A stretch of DNA of 64,000 nucleotides from the NCBI RefSeq assembly GCF_008086175.1, contig NZ_VSKM01000001.1:124001-188000 (forward strand), read 5' to 3'. Below are positions 30,596-39,739 of the stretch, in pieces. Origin of the DNA: Bizionia saleffrena (GTDB taxonomy: Bacteria; Bacteroidota; Bacteroidia; Flavobacteriales; Flavobacteriaceae). The notes beneath the pieces were generated by a model, which had not been told where the DNA came from, did no database searches, and saw only the letters and a program-made list of their open reading frames with translations. Numbering within the stretch: the stretch's first letter is position 1; each line of letters begins with the position of its first letter. The translations under genes were made by a program, and so were the position numbers.

Positions 30596-30603
30596 TATAT
30601 TTG
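30596..30603 (+). promoter_or_regulatory. -7-like promoter element in the gap before fabH terminator
   Basis: TATATTTG on the plus strand, a consensus match. No coding frame follows; a strong hairpin terminator begins 53 bases downstream. Together they would define a transcript of about 80 bases. Confidence 0.4.
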
Positions 30604-30609
30604 CAGTAA

Positions 30610-30689
30610 TAATTTAAATCATACTTCGATTTTTTAATTATTGTTGATTAATAGCAAAAAAATCCTAGACTTATGTTCTAGGATTTTTT
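30610..30689 (+). ncRNA. Candidate small RNA (promoter plus terminator, no frame)
   Basis: Bounded by TATATTTG upstream and a hairpin with T-run at the 3' end. The interior is AT-rich, with no extended stem other than the terminator, and resembles no RNA family I know. The 5' end is estimated from the promoter position. It could equally be the 3' end of an unrelated transcript. Confidence 0.25.
30656..30689. terminator. Hairpin terminator
   Basis: Stem AATCCTAGA / TCTAGGATT with a seven-base loop and A- and T-runs on either side, so it can work on both strands. The transcript it ends is not obvious. Confidence 0.75.
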
Positions 30690-30880
30690 ATTTAAAGTAA
30701 TAACAAACAATTAAAACCTCCGACTGTAAAACCTCGTTAAAACCTAACAATCAATACAATAAAAATAAAAGACACACATAGTATACCGATACAAAAAGCA
30801 GTTAACGAATTATATTTTATTTGAATTAGTCTTCCTCTATATTTCAATTCGCCATACAGTAAACGTAAAGTATATAACTT

Positions 30881-30912
30881 AAAAGTCCCGAAGCAAGCTT
30901 CGGGATTTTTAG
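30881..30912 (-). terminator. Terminator of fabH
   Basis: A GC-rich stem TCCCGAAGC / GCTTCGGGA with a tight loop, T-rich on the minus strand, 43 bases after the fabH stop. Confidence 0.85.
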
Positions 30913-30954
30913 TTTTAATCTTTAAGTATTGTATATTTAGTGTCTTTAAAATTA

Positions 30955-31962
30955 TTACCATTTAATAATAACGCTTCCCCAAGTAAAACCACTTCCAAAA
31001 GCCGCCAAAACCACCGTGTCGCCAGTTTTAATTTTTCCTTGCTCCCAAGCTTCAGATAACGCAATAGGAATTGACGCTGCGGTTGTATTTCCATATTTTT
31101 GGATATTATTAAATACTTGATCATCGTTTAGCTGAAATTTCTTCTGAATAAACTGAGAAATTCTCAAATTTGCTTGATGCGGAATTAGCATATCAATATG
31201 TTCAGGTTTCAGGTTGTTTTTCTGAAGTCCCTCCATAATTACCTCACTAAAGCGAACGACTGCATTTTTAAATACAAATTGTCCATTCATATGCGGAAAA
31301 TAACTTTCGTCGTTGGGGTCATTATCAGCAATAATATCGTTTACCCATCGCTTGCCCATTCCTGGTGCAATTAGAGCTAATTCTTCGGCGTGTTCCCCTT
31401 GCGAATGTAAATGAGTCGATAAAATTCCTTTTGTAGTGTCTTCTTCTCTGCTTAAAATCGCCGCTCCTGCTCCATCTCCAAAAATGACAGAGACGCCGCG
31501 ACCACGCGTAGTTTTATCTAATCCGTGAGAATGTAATTCGGCGCCTATAACTAAAATGTTTTTGTACATTCCAGTCTTTATAAAATTATCGGCCACAGAA
31601 ATTGCATAGATAAAACCCGAGCATTGGTTGCGAATATCTAACGCACCAACCGTTTTTATTTTTAAAGCTTCTTGAACTTGCACGCCAGGTCCAGGAAAAT
31701 ACATATCGGGACTTAAAGTCGCGAAAATTATAAAATCGATCTCGTCTTTATCTATTCCCGCACGCTCAATCGCAATTTTTGCCGCTTTAACTCCCATAGA
31801 AGACGTGGTGTCTCCAGAATCTTTAACCCAGCGGCGTTCTTGTATTCCAGTACGTTCTTGTATCCACTCGTCTGTGGTGTCCATTAATTGAGATAGCTCT
31901 TCATTAGTGACAATATGTTCAGGTACAAAATGGCCTAATCCTATAATTTTTGAATTATACAT
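30955..31962 (-). CDS. fabH: 3-oxoacyl-ACP synthase III
   Basis: 335 residues. KAS III starts fatty acid synthesis by condensing acyl-CoA with malonyl-ACP. The Cys-His-Asn triad is present: C114 in RNQCSGF, His in IPHQANLRI (about 259) and Asn in YGNTTAASIPI (about 289). The C-terminal GSGFTWGS is also typical. The gene is alone on its strand here and is not linked to other fab genes; such lone FabH copies are common in Flavobacteria and may use branched primers (inference). Confidence 0.95.
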   Translation of the reverse strand: MYNSKIIGLGHFVPEHIVTNEELSQLMDTTDEWIQERTGIQERRWVKDSGDTTSSMGVKAAKIAIERAGIDKDEIDFIIFATLSPDMYFPGPGVQVQEALKIKTVGALDIRNQCSGFIYAISVADNFIKTGMYKNILVIGAELHSHGLDKTTRGRGVSVIFGDGAGAAILSREEDTTKGILSTHLHSQGEHAEELALIAPGMGKRWVNDIIADNDPNDESYFPHMNGQFVFKNAVVRFSEVIMEGLQKNNLKPEHIDMLIPHQANLRISQFIQKKFQLNDDQVFNNIQKYGNTTAASIPIALSEAWEQGKIKTGDTVVLAAFGSGFTWGSVIIKW

Positions 31963-32067
31963 AGTTTATTTAATCATAAAGGTTACCAATAACGCTTCAA
32001 TTTAAGACGTTATTCTATCGCAATTTAGTCTTTTCAGTAGTAAGGTTTAAAAAATAAATTCTTATTA

Positions 32068-32083
32068 ATTATGCATGCATAAT
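32068..32083. repeat. 16-bp perfect palindrome upstream of htpG
   Basis: ATTATGCATGCATAAT is its own reverse complement. It lies between the divergent fabH and htpG genes, 17 bases upstream of the htpG -33 candidate, where an operator could sit. Its role is unknown. Confidence 0.5.
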
Positions 32084-32099
32084 AATTCAATATTGACAG

Positions 32100-32129
32100 T
32101 TTGTCACTTTTTATCTATTGGCATTTTTG
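32100..32129 (+). promoter_or_regulatory. Promoter candidate of htpG (-33 and -7)
   Basis: TTTG at 32100-32103 is followed after 18 bases by CATTTTTG at 32122-32129, one mismatch from TAnnTTTG. The leader to the ATG at 32202 would be about 70 bases. Confidence 0.5.
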
Positions 32130-32201
32130 TTGACTATTACTTTTCAAGAGTTCAACAACAAACAACTTCTCGAGATATCGAGAAAAAATAAATTAAATAT
32201 T

Positions 32202-34094
32202 ATGGCAAAAGGAAATATTAATGTTTCTGTAGAAAATATTTTTCCGCTTATAAAAAAATTCTTGTATAGCGATCACGAAATATTTTTAAGAGAATTAATT
32301 AGTAATGGTACAGATGCGACCCTAAAATTAAAGCACATAGCAAGCATCGGGGAATCTAAATCTGAATATGGTAATCCGTTTATTGAAGTAAAAATCGATA
32401 AAGAAGGAAAGAAATTACACATTATAGATCAAGGTATAGGTATGACTGCCGAAGAGGTAGAGAAATACATTAACCAAGTCGCGTTTTCTGGAGCTGAAGA
32501 GTTTTTAGATAAATATAAAGATGCGGCGAAAGATTCTGGAATTATTGGTCATTTTGGATTAGGTTTTTACTCGGCATTTATGGTTGCCGAAAAAGTAGAA
32601 ATTCTTACTAAATCTCATAATGCTGATGCACCAGCTGCGCATTGGGTTTGCGACGGTTCGCCAGAATTCACATTAGAAGAATGCGATAAACAAGATCGTG
32701 GAACAGAGATTATTTTACATATTTCTGAAGATTCTACCGAGTTTTTAGAAGAAGCTAGAATAAGCACATTATTACAGAAGTATAACAAGTTTATGCCTAT
32801 TCCAATTAAATTTGGAACAAAAGAGGAAACGTTACCACTTGCTGAAGATGCTGAAGAAGATGCTACTCCAGAAAAAATCACAGTCGATAACTTTATTAAT
32901 AACCCTAGCCCAGCGTGGACAAAACAGCCAACGGAATTAGAGGATAAAGATTACAAAAGTTTCTACAAGGAATTATACCCGTCACAATTTGAAGAGCCTT
33001 TATTTCATATTCACTTAAATGTAGATTACCCGTTTAATCTTACAGGAATTTTATATTTCCCTAAGATGAGTCAGGATATGGGTATTCAAAAAGACAAAAT
33101 TCAATTGTACCAAAACCAAGTTTACGTTACCGATAACGTGGAAGGTATTGTACCCGAGTTTTTAACAATGCTTCGTGGGGTAATAGACTCTCCAGATATC
33201 CCGTTAAACGTATCGCGTTCGTATTTACAAACTGATGGTGCGGTTAAAAAAATATCGTCTTACATTACGCGTAAAGTAGCTGATAAATTAAAATCACTAT
33301 TTAATGAAAACCGTGAAGATTTCGAAAAGAAATGGAACGACATTAAAGTGGTTATTGAATACGGAATGCTTTCTGAAGATAAATTCTTCGATAAAGCTGA
33401 TGCTTTTACTTTATACCCAACAGTAGACGGTAAGTATTACACTTACGAAGAGTTAACGAATAAAATAAAAGAGAATCAAACCGATAAAGACGGTAAATTA
33501 ATACTTCTTTATACCAGTAATACTGATGCGCAACACACCTATATTGAAGCTGCTAAAGAAAAAGGTTACGAAGTGTTATTATTAGATTCTCCAATCATTT
33601 CGCATTTAATGCAAAAACTAGAAAGCACGAAAGAAAATATTTCGTTTGCTCGTGTAGATGCTGATTCTGTTGGTAACCTTATCAAAAAAGACGAGACTGC
33701 TATTTCTAAATTGAGCGAAGACGAGTCGAAAACGTTAGAAGATCTTTTAAAAGACGTTATTCCTTCTGAAAAATTTATGGTGCAGTTAGAAGCTTTAGAT
33801 AGCGATGCTATTCCGTTTATGATTACACAACCAGAATTTATGCGACGTATGAAAGATATGCAAGCGTCTGGAGGTGGCGGTGGTATGTTCGGAATGGGTA
33901 ATATGCCAGAAATGTACAATCTTGTGGTAAATACCAACTCGTCTTTAGTGAGCGATATTTTAGCCACTGAAGAAAAAGAGAGAAAAGAACAATTAATTAC
34001 GCAAAGTTTAGATTTAGCTTGTTTATCGCAAGGCCTTTTAAAAGGAAAAGAATTAAGCGACTTTATAAAACGTAGTTACGAAATGATAAAATAA
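32202..34094 (+). CDS. htpG: Molecular chaperone HtpG (Hsp90)
   Basis: 630 residues from the ATG at 32202 (MAKGNINVSVENIFPL); the 28-residue extension to 32118 overlaps the promoter region. The GHKL ATPase domain has ELISNGTDAT (Asn binds Mg), DQGIGMT, GHFGLGFYSAFMVA and TEIILHI. The middle domain has PLNVSRSYLQ with the catalytic Arg. The helical C-terminal dimerisation domain ends in a short tail. A Gly/Met-rich loop (GGGGGMFGMGNMPEM) near residue 565 is characteristic of the Bacteroidota form. Confidence 0.97.
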   Translation: MAKGNINVSVENIFPLIKKFLYSDHEIFLRELISNGTDATLKLKHIASIGESKSEYGNPFIEVKIDKEGKKLHIIDQGIGMTAEEVEKYINQVAFSGAEEFLDKYKDAAKDSGIIGHFGLGFYSAFMVAEKVEILTKSHNADAPAAHWVCDGSPEFTLEECDKQDRGTEIILHISEDSTEFLEEARISTLLQKYNKFMPIPIKFGTKEETLPLAEDAEEDATPEKITVDNFINNPSPAWTKQPTELEDKDYKSFYKELYPSQFEEPLFHIHLNVDYPFNLTGILYFPKMSQDMGIQKDKIQLYQNQVYVTDNVEGIVPEFLTMLRGVIDSPDIPLNVSRSYLQTDGAVKKISSYITRKVADKLKSLFNENREDFEKKWNDIKVVIEYGMLSEDKFFDKADAFTLYPTVDGKYYTYEELTNKIKENQTDKDGKLILLYTSNTDAQHTYIEAAKEKGYEVLLLDSPIISHLMQKLESTKENISFARVDADSVGNLIKKDETAISKLSEDESKTLEDLLKDVIPSEKFMVQLEALDSDAIPFMITQPEFMRRMKDMQASGGGGGMFGMGNMPEMYNLVVNTNSSLVSDILATEEKERKEQLITQSLDLACLSQGLLKGKELSDFIKRSYEMIK

Positions 34095-34129
34095 TACCAT
34101 TTCTTATTTCTATAAGAACGTTACCAAAT

Positions 34130-34167
34130 AAAATCCACTTCAAAATTTTGAAGTGGATTTTTTTTTT
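34130..34167 (+). terminator. Terminator of htpG
   Basis: A 15-bp inverted repeat with halves AAATCCACTTCAAAA and TTTTGAAGTGGATTT, followed by a long T-run, 36 bases after the htpG stop. Confidence 0.9.
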
Positions 34168-34349
34168 ACTGTTCATTTTCTATAAAACACGAAAACCAAT
34201 CTTATTTCTCGATTCTAAAAGTGAAGCGGTCTTATGTCTTTTATCGAACAATAATGTTTATTTTTACAGCTAATCCTTTTATTCAAAGCGTTACGATTTC
34301 GCGCACTGATACACCATCTTAAAAAGACTTTACATAAAATTCCTTTATA

Positions 34350-36188
34350 ATGAAAAAACAAACTACAAGACTAATTGCATTTCTGCTAATTACATTTGTG
34401 TCGTTAACAACCACTGCACAAAACAAGATAAAACCCGTCTTCCAAGATGGCGAAGCACAAATAGTTAAAGCGTTTAGCTCACCAAAAGATTGGATTCGTC
34501 ACGACCTTTGGGTAGAGACAAATACTAATACCGATGGCGATGACCTCCTAGACCGCGTTCACGTTTCGGTAACAAGACCGCAACAAACAGAAACCGAAGG
34601 TTTAAAACTTCCAATCGTTTATGTTACAAGTCCGTATTTTGCGGGTGTCGCACCAGATGTTCACGGTATTATGTGGGATGTAAAGCACGAGCTTGGTGAA
34701 CCCGCTTCAAAAGAGCGCGTGCATCCCGAAGTTACACGTTTAGGAGAACGACCAATTATTTCTAATTCTCATATTTCGAAATGGGTACCACGTGGTTATA
34801 TCGTGGTACATTCTTCGTCTCCTGGAACTGGCTTATCGCAAGGTGCGCCAACGTTAGGAGGAGAAAATGAAGCCTTAGCACCCAAAGCTGTTATCGATTG
34901 GTTAAATGGTCGTGTCGATGGTTACACAACGCCCCATGGTAACGAAAAAGTTACAGCCTATTGGTCTACTGGAAAAGTCGGTATGACGGGGACTTCATTT
35001 AACGGAACATTACCTTTAGCAGCGGCTACCACAGGAGTAAAGGGTTTAGAAGCGATTATCCCGATTGCGCCAAACACATCGTATTATCACTATTACCGAT
35101 CTAACGGATTGGTACGTTCTCCGGGCGGTTATTTGGGTGAGGATATTGATGTTTTATACGATTTTATACATAGTGGTGACACAGCGAATAGAGCGCATAA
35201 CAATAAAGTCATTAGAGACACTGAGTTGGTTCCAAATATGGACAGATTAACAGGTGATTATAATGATTTTTGGGCCAGCCGCGACTATTTAAATCAGATG
35301 AAACCAATGACAGCAGCCTTATTAATGTCGCATGGTTTCAACGATTGGAATGTGATGCCAGAACACAGCTACCGTATTTACAAGCAAGCGGAAGCGCAAG
35401 GTATTCCGTCGCAAATTTATTACCACCAACAAGGGCATGGGGGACCACCACCGATGACGATGATGAACCGTTGGTTTACTCATTATTTACACGGTGTTGA
35501 AAACGGTGTTGAGAACGATGCTAAGGCTTGGATTGTTCGTGAAAACGACAAAAATGATAATCCTACAGCCTACGCTAATTACCCGAATCCAAGTGCCGAA
35601 GATGTTACTTTATATGTGGGTAAAGGCGGAGAAACAAACGGAAGCCTAAACACTACCAAAACGACAAAGAATACTAAAGAAACGCTTATCGACGATTATA
35701 ATTTTTCGGGTGGAAATTTAGCGCAAGCAACAACATCAAGACATAGGTTATTATACTCTACTCCTATTTTAAAAGAAGCGTTACACCTTTCTGGAGAAGC
35801 TAGGATTACTATAAAATTAGCGAGTAGCAAACCAGCAGCAAATTTATCGGTGTGGTTAGTATCGCTACCTTGGAATCCGGCAAAAAAGGCGAAAATCACA
35901 GATAATATTATCACAAGAGGTTGGGCCGATCCTCAAAATCACAAATCAATAACAGAGAGTTCGCCCTTAAATCCAGGTGAATTTTACGAAATAACTTTTA
36001 ACCTTATGCCAGATGACCAGATTATTCCTAAAGGTCAGCAAATAGGATTAATGGTTTTTTCTAGTGATTCTGAATTTACAATCTTGCCAAAACCGGGTAC
36101 CGAATTAACTATAGATTTACAAGGCACTGCGTTAACCTTACCAATTGTTGGTGGTAAAAAAGCCTTAACAAAAGCAACACGCAACTAA
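34350..36188 (+). CDS. Exported Xaa-Pro dipeptidyl-peptidase (S15 family)
   Basis: 612 residues with a signal peptide (1-23, ending TTAQ). An alpha/beta hydrolase of the CocE/PepX (S15) class: the nucleophile motif is GTSFNG near residue 215, with Asp in SHGFNDWNVMPEHS (about 335) and His in YHQQGHGGPP (about 368). A C-terminal jelly-roll (about 390-605) holds the S15 C-domain. The family removes X-Pro dipeptides or hydrolyses acyl esters; the PepX-like DHRLTGDYNDFW-type middle supports a peptidase. Likely periplasmic peptide scavenging. Confidence 0.88.
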   Translation: MKKQTTRLIAFLLITFVSLTTTAQNKIKPVFQDGEAQIVKAFSSPKDWIRHDLWVETNTNTDGDDLLDRVHVSVTRPQQTETEGLKLPIVYVTSPYFAGVAPDVHGIMWDVKHELGEPASKERVHPEVTRLGERPIISNSHISKWVPRGYIVVHSSSPGTGLSQGAPTLGGENEALAPKAVIDWLNGRVDGYTTPHGNEKVTAYWSTGKVGMTGTSFNGTLPLAAATTGVKGLEAIIPIAPNTSYYHYYRSNGLVRSPGGYLGEDIDVLYDFIHSGDTANRAHNNKVIRDTELVPNMDRLTGDYNDFWASRDYLNQMKPMTAALLMSHGFNDWNVMPEHSYRIYKQAEAQGIPSQIYYHQQGHGGPPPMTMMNRWFTHYLHGVENGVENDAKAWIVRENDKNDNPTAYANYPNPSAEDVTLYVGKGGETNGSLNTTKTTKNTKETLIDDYNFSGGNLAQATTSRHRLLYSTPILKEALHLSGEARITIKLASSKPAANLSVWLVSLPWNPAKKAKITDNIITRGWADPQNHKSITESSPLNPGEFYEITFNLMPDDQIIPKGQQIGLMVFSSDSEFTILPKPGTELTIDLQGTALTLPIVGGKKALTKATRN

Positions 36189-36208
36189 ACGCACTTCATT
36201 ATTTAGTT

Positions 36209-36250
36209 TAAACCCACTTTAAGGCTTACCAAAAGCTTTAAAGTGGGTTT
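36209..36250 (+). terminator. Terminator-like hairpin after the S15 peptidase
   Basis: Inverted repeat AAACCCACTTTAAGGCTT / AAGCTTTAAAGTGGGTTT with one mismatch and a short loop, 20 bases after the stop. The T-run is weak (ACGTTTTA). Confidence 0.7.
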
Positions 36251-36325
36251 ACGTTTTAAGATCTCTATACTTTTTTATTTATTTATTTTTGATAGTATAC
36301 ACACTTTTTAAAATTGGAATTCAAC

Positions 36326-36333
36326 TATCTTTG
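36326..36333 (+). promoter_or_regulatory. -7 promoter element of the dus gene
   Basis: TATCTTTG, a consensus match, ending 16 bases before the ATG at 36350. Confidence 0.7.
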
Positions 36334-36349
36334 TGGCACATTTTAAATT

Positions 36350-37297
36350 ATGAATTTCAAATTATTGTCTTCACCTTTACAAGGTTTTACAGATTACCGT
36401 TTTCGTAACGCGCAACAAAAATATTTTGGCGGCATCGATACGTTTTATGCCCCATATATTCGTTTAAACGGAAAACTAAAAATTAAGTCGTCGTACGCGC
36501 GCGATTTATTACCTGAAAACAACACCACTTTGGAGGTTATTCCGCAAGTTATAACAAACGATGCCGAAGAGTTTTTATTTGTTGCCAAATACGTGCGCGA
36601 ATTGGGTTATAAAGAATTGAATTGGAATTTAGGGTGCCCTTACCCAATGGTTACCAAGCGCGGAATGGGCTCGGGACTCATTTGCGACCCCAATAAAATT
36701 GATGCTATTTTAGAGCGTGCTCACAGCGAAACTGATATTTTGGTTTCTATGAAAATGAGAATGGGTTACGAAAATCCTGAAGAAATATTACACACCTTCC
36801 CTATTTTAGAAAAATATCCGCTTAAAAACATTGCGATTCACGCGCGCATTGGAAAACAATTATATAAAGGCGGGGTGAATTTAGATGCTTTTCAGAAATG
36901 TATTGAAGTGTCAAAACAGAAACTCTATTATAACGGCGATATCACAACTGTTAAAGGGTTTAAAGCAATGCAAGAACACTTCCCATCTATCGATCATTTT
37001 ATGATTGGTCGTGGCTTAATTGCGGATCCTTTTTTGCCTAGTATGATAAAAAATAACACCACCGAATACCCTAAAAACCGCTGGTCCGTTTTTAAAGACT
37101 TTCACGATGAGATTTACCAGCAATACGATGCTGTACTTTCGGGGCCAACGCCTATAAAAATGAAAATGCTCGGTTTTTGGGACTATTTCTCGCAGTCATT
37201 TTCTAATCCGCAAAAAACGTATAAGAAAATCAAAAAAGCATCAAATCCCGTAAAATATCAACAAGCCGTTGCGGAGATATTGAATAATGAAAAATAA
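36350..37297 (+). CDS. tRNA-dihydrouridine synthase
   Basis: 315 residues. An FMN-dependent TIM barrel that reduces uridine in the tRNA D-loop: SSPLQGFTDYRFR at the start, NWNLGCPYPMVTKRGMGSGL with the catalytic Cys near 97, VSMKMRMG, HARIGKQLYKGG and MIGRGLIADP phosphate-binding loop. It differs from DusA, B and C in several motifs, so the uridine position cannot be assigned. It has its own promoter and terminates before the radical SAM gene. Confidence 0.93.
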   Translation: MNFKLLSSPLQGFTDYRFRNAQQKYFGGIDTFYAPYIRLNGKLKIKSSYARDLLPENNTTLEVIPQVITNDAEEFLFVAKYVRELGYKELNWNLGCPYPMVTKRGMGSGLICDPNKIDAILERAHSETDILVSMKMRMGYENPEEILHTFPILEKYPLKNIAIHARIGKQLYKGGVNLDAFQKCIEVSKQKLYYNGDITTVKGFKAMQEHFPSIDHFMIGRGLIADPFLPSMIKNNTTEYPKNRWSVFKDFHDEIYQQYDAVLSGPTPIKMKMLGFWDYFSQSFSNPQKTYKKIKKASNPVKYQQAVAEILNNEK

Positions 37298-37404
37298 TTA
37301 TTAGAGAACGCTTTCTCATTCCCAGCAATTTGTAACATCACCAGATTCCAAATACGTATTTAGAGGTTTTTTAGAAATTGAAATAACACCTGTTTCTTTT
37401 CGAT

Positions 37405-37412
37405 TATCTTTG
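37405..37412 (+). promoter_or_regulatory. -7 promoter element of the B12-type radical SAM gene
   Basis: TATCTTTG, a consensus match, ending 19 bases before the ATG at 37432. Confidence 0.65.
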
Positions 37413-37431
37413 CTTCATTCAACTTTAAACT

Positions 37432-39624
37432 ATGCAAAAAGACCTTTTACTTATTACGCCACCTTTTACCCAATTAAATACGCCGTATCCTGCCACGGCG
37501 TATTTAAAAGGATTTTTAAATACGAAAGCAATTAGTGCCTTTCAGATGGATTTAGGTATCGAGGTTATTCTTAAATTATTTACTAAAGACACCTTTGCGC
37601 AACTCTTTGATTATGCTTATAAAAATGACACGATTGTTACCGCCAACGGGCAACGTATTTATAGCTTAAGACACGAATACTTACAACCTTTGGACGTGGT
37701 TATTCGGTTTCTACAAGGAAAAAACAGCACGTTTGCACGACAAATTTGCACTTTAAACTTCCTACCGCAGGCCTCGCGTTTTGAGCAATTAGACGATTTA
37801 GACTATGCTTTTGGTTTAATGGGAATGCAAGATAAAGCCAAGCATTTAGCCACTCTATATTTAGAAGATTTATCCGATTTTATTATAGAATGTATCGATC
37901 CTAATTTTGGATTTAGTCGCTATGCTGAACGATTAGGCCATAGCGCCAATGCATTTGATGAATTGTATAATGAGCTACAAAAAGAACGAACTCACATTGA
38001 TACCATTACCGTAGATCTTTTAGAACGCCAATTACATAAGACGAAACCTAAACTCGTTTGTTTTTCGGTACCTTTCCCGGGAAATTTATATAGCGCTTTT
38101 AGATGTGCTCAGTATATTAAAACCCACTACCCAACTATAAAAATAGCGATGGGTGGGGGTTTCCCAAATACAGAATTACGCTCGTTAACCGATTCACGCG
38201 TTTTTGAATTCTTTGATTTTATTACTTTAGATGATGGTGAATTACCTATAGAATTACTTCACACAAATCTTAGCAAAACAGAAGAACCACAAGAGTATAA
38301 ACGTACTTTTTTATTAGAAAATGATACGGTTACTTATAAAAACAATGCGGTTACACCCGATTATAAACAAGCGCAAGTAGGCACACCCGATTATAGTGAT
38401 TTATTACTAACGGACTATGTTTCGGTTATTGAAATCGCCAACCCAATGCACAGTTTATGGAGCGATGGCCGATGGAATAAACTAACAATGGCACACGGTT
38501 GCTATTGGGGGAAATGTACCTTTTGCGATATATCGCTCGATTATATAAAAATTTACGAGCCTATAGCTGCCAAGTTACTCGTGGACCGGATGGAAGAGCT
38601 TATCGCCCAAACTAGCGAATATGGTTTTCATTTTGTAGACGAAGCCGCGCCACCAGCTTTAATGAAAGCGCTGGCATTAGAAATTATAAAACGAAAGCTC
38701 GTAGTGTCATGGTGGACGAACATTCGGTTTGAAAAAAACTTTACCAAAGACCTTTGTTTATTACTAAAAACATCGGGTTGCATTGCTATTTCTGGCGGAT
38801 TAGAAGTCGCTTCCGATAGGCTTTTAAAATTAATAGACAAAGGTGTAACGGTAAAACAAGTGGCACAAGTTACCCGCAATCTTACCGAAGCCAATATTAT
38901 GGTGCACTCCTATTTAATGTATGGCTACCCCACGCAAACCGAACAAGAAACGGTAGACAGTTTAGAGATGGTGCGACAGCTTTTCGAAATCGGTATTTTA
39001 CAATCTGGGTTTTGGCATCAGTTTGCTTTAACAGCACATAGCCCCATAGGTATAAATCCTTCAGATTATGGGGTAACACCACATTACAACACAATTTCAT
39101 TCGCTAATAACGATGTTCATTTTTCAGATATTACAGGAATTGATCATTCTAAATTCAGTTATGGATTAAAGAAGTCTTTATTCAATTTTATGCACGGTAT
39201 TGGATTTGAATTGCCGTTACAAAATTGGTTTGATTTTGATATTTCTGAAACCTCTATTCCGCATCAATTTATTGAAGAATGTATCGAAAACGAACAACTA
39301 TTCAGCACCAAACCTACCGCTAAAATTGTATGGCTAGGACAATGGCCGCTAGTTGAAGAAACGTCTAAAACTAAAAAAGGCCAGACATTTCACCAATTAC
39401 AACTTACATTTCACTCCAAAACCGATGCGATTACCATTACCTTAAATAAAGATCACGGAGACTGGTTTTTAGATCAACTAGATCTTTTACTGCCGCACAA
39501 TGCTAAACTGCCCACCTTTTCACAATTAAAAAAGAATTTTGAAACCACGTTTGAAGATTTTGAATTATTCTGGTATTCTAAACCGTTATTAAAACTAAGA
39601 GGCGCTGGTTTATTGGTCCTTTAA
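37432..39624 (+). CDS. B12-binding-domain radical SAM protein
   Basis: 730 residues. The N-terminal part (about 1-300) begins LLLITPPFTQLNTPYPATAYLKG and has LVCFSVPFPGNLYSAFRCAQYIK and MGGGFPNTELR, a cobalamin-binding-like Rossmann region. The DxHxxG signature is not evident, so cobalamin may not be bound. The radical SAM core has CYWGKCTFC (CxxxCxxC) near residues 359-367, ISGGLEVAS and MYGYPTQTEQE. About 170 C-terminal residues are unique. The reaction is unknown. No nearby pathway genes hint at a substrate. Confidence 0.87.
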   Translation: MQKDLLLITPPFTQLNTPYPATAYLKGFLNTKAISAFQMDLGIEVILKLFTKDTFAQLFDYAYKNDTIVTANGQRIYSLRHEYLQPLDVVIRFLQGKNSTFARQICTLNFLPQASRFEQLDDLDYAFGLMGMQDKAKHLATLYLEDLSDFIIECIDPNFGFSRYAERLGHSANAFDELYNELQKERTHIDTITVDLLERQLHKTKPKLVCFSVPFPGNLYSAFRCAQYIKTHYPTIKIAMGGGFPNTELRSLTDSRVFEFFDFITLDDGELPIELLHTNLSKTEEPQEYKRTFLLENDTVTYKNNAVTPDYKQAQVGTPDYSDLLLTDYVSVIEIANPMHSLWSDGRWNKLTMAHGCYWGKCTFCDISLDYIKIYEPIAAKLLVDRMEELIAQTSEYGFHFVDEAAPPALMKALALEIIKRKLVVSWWTNIRFEKNFTKDLCLLLKTSGCIAISGGLEVASDRLLKLIDKGVTVKQVAQVTRNLTEANIMVHSYLMYGYPTQTEQETVDSLEMVRQLFEIGILQSGFWHQFALTAHSPIGINPSDYGVTPHYNTISFANNDVHFSDITGIDHSKFSYGLKKSLFNFMHGIGFELPLQNWFDFDISETSIPHQFIEECIENEQLFSTKPTAKIVWLGQWPLVEETSKTKKGQTFHQLQLTFHSKTDAITITLNKDHGDWFLDQLDLLLPHNAKLPTFSQLKKNFETTFEDFELFWYSKPLLKLRGAGLLVL

Positions 39625-39635
39625 CTACTGAAAGC

Positions 39636-39671
39636 AAAAAAGGATCACCTGTTTAAAATGATCCTTTTTTG
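39636..39671. terminator. Bidirectional terminator between radical SAM and LysE genes
   Basis: Stem AAAAAGGATCA / TGATCCTTTTT with an 11-base loop between two convergent genes. Confidence 0.8.
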
Positions 39672-39739
39672 TTGTATAATTCAATTACTATGGACTCCCC
39701 TATAGTTTAGAATACGAGGTCATCGCAATAATACACCGA

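Larger units (their letters stand above)
30275..30954. other. 680-base gap without a supported protein gene
   Basis: Very AT-rich. It holds a -7-like element TATATTTG at 30596 on the plus strand, a strong hairpin at 30656-30689 and the fabH terminator at 30881-30912. A minus-strand frame ending at 30737 has a hydrophobic C-terminus (CIGILCVSFIFIVLIV), but its upper part runs through the fabH terminator and it has only a TTG start below it, so I do not call it. 30310-30590 shows no structure that I recognise. Confidence 0.6.

Noticed and set aside
30737-30961. Minus-strand frame of 74 codons with a hydrophobic C-terminus downstream of fabH
   Set aside because: Its upper part overlaps the fabH end and crosses the fabH terminator. 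Below the terminator only a TTG start is available and no promoter was found.
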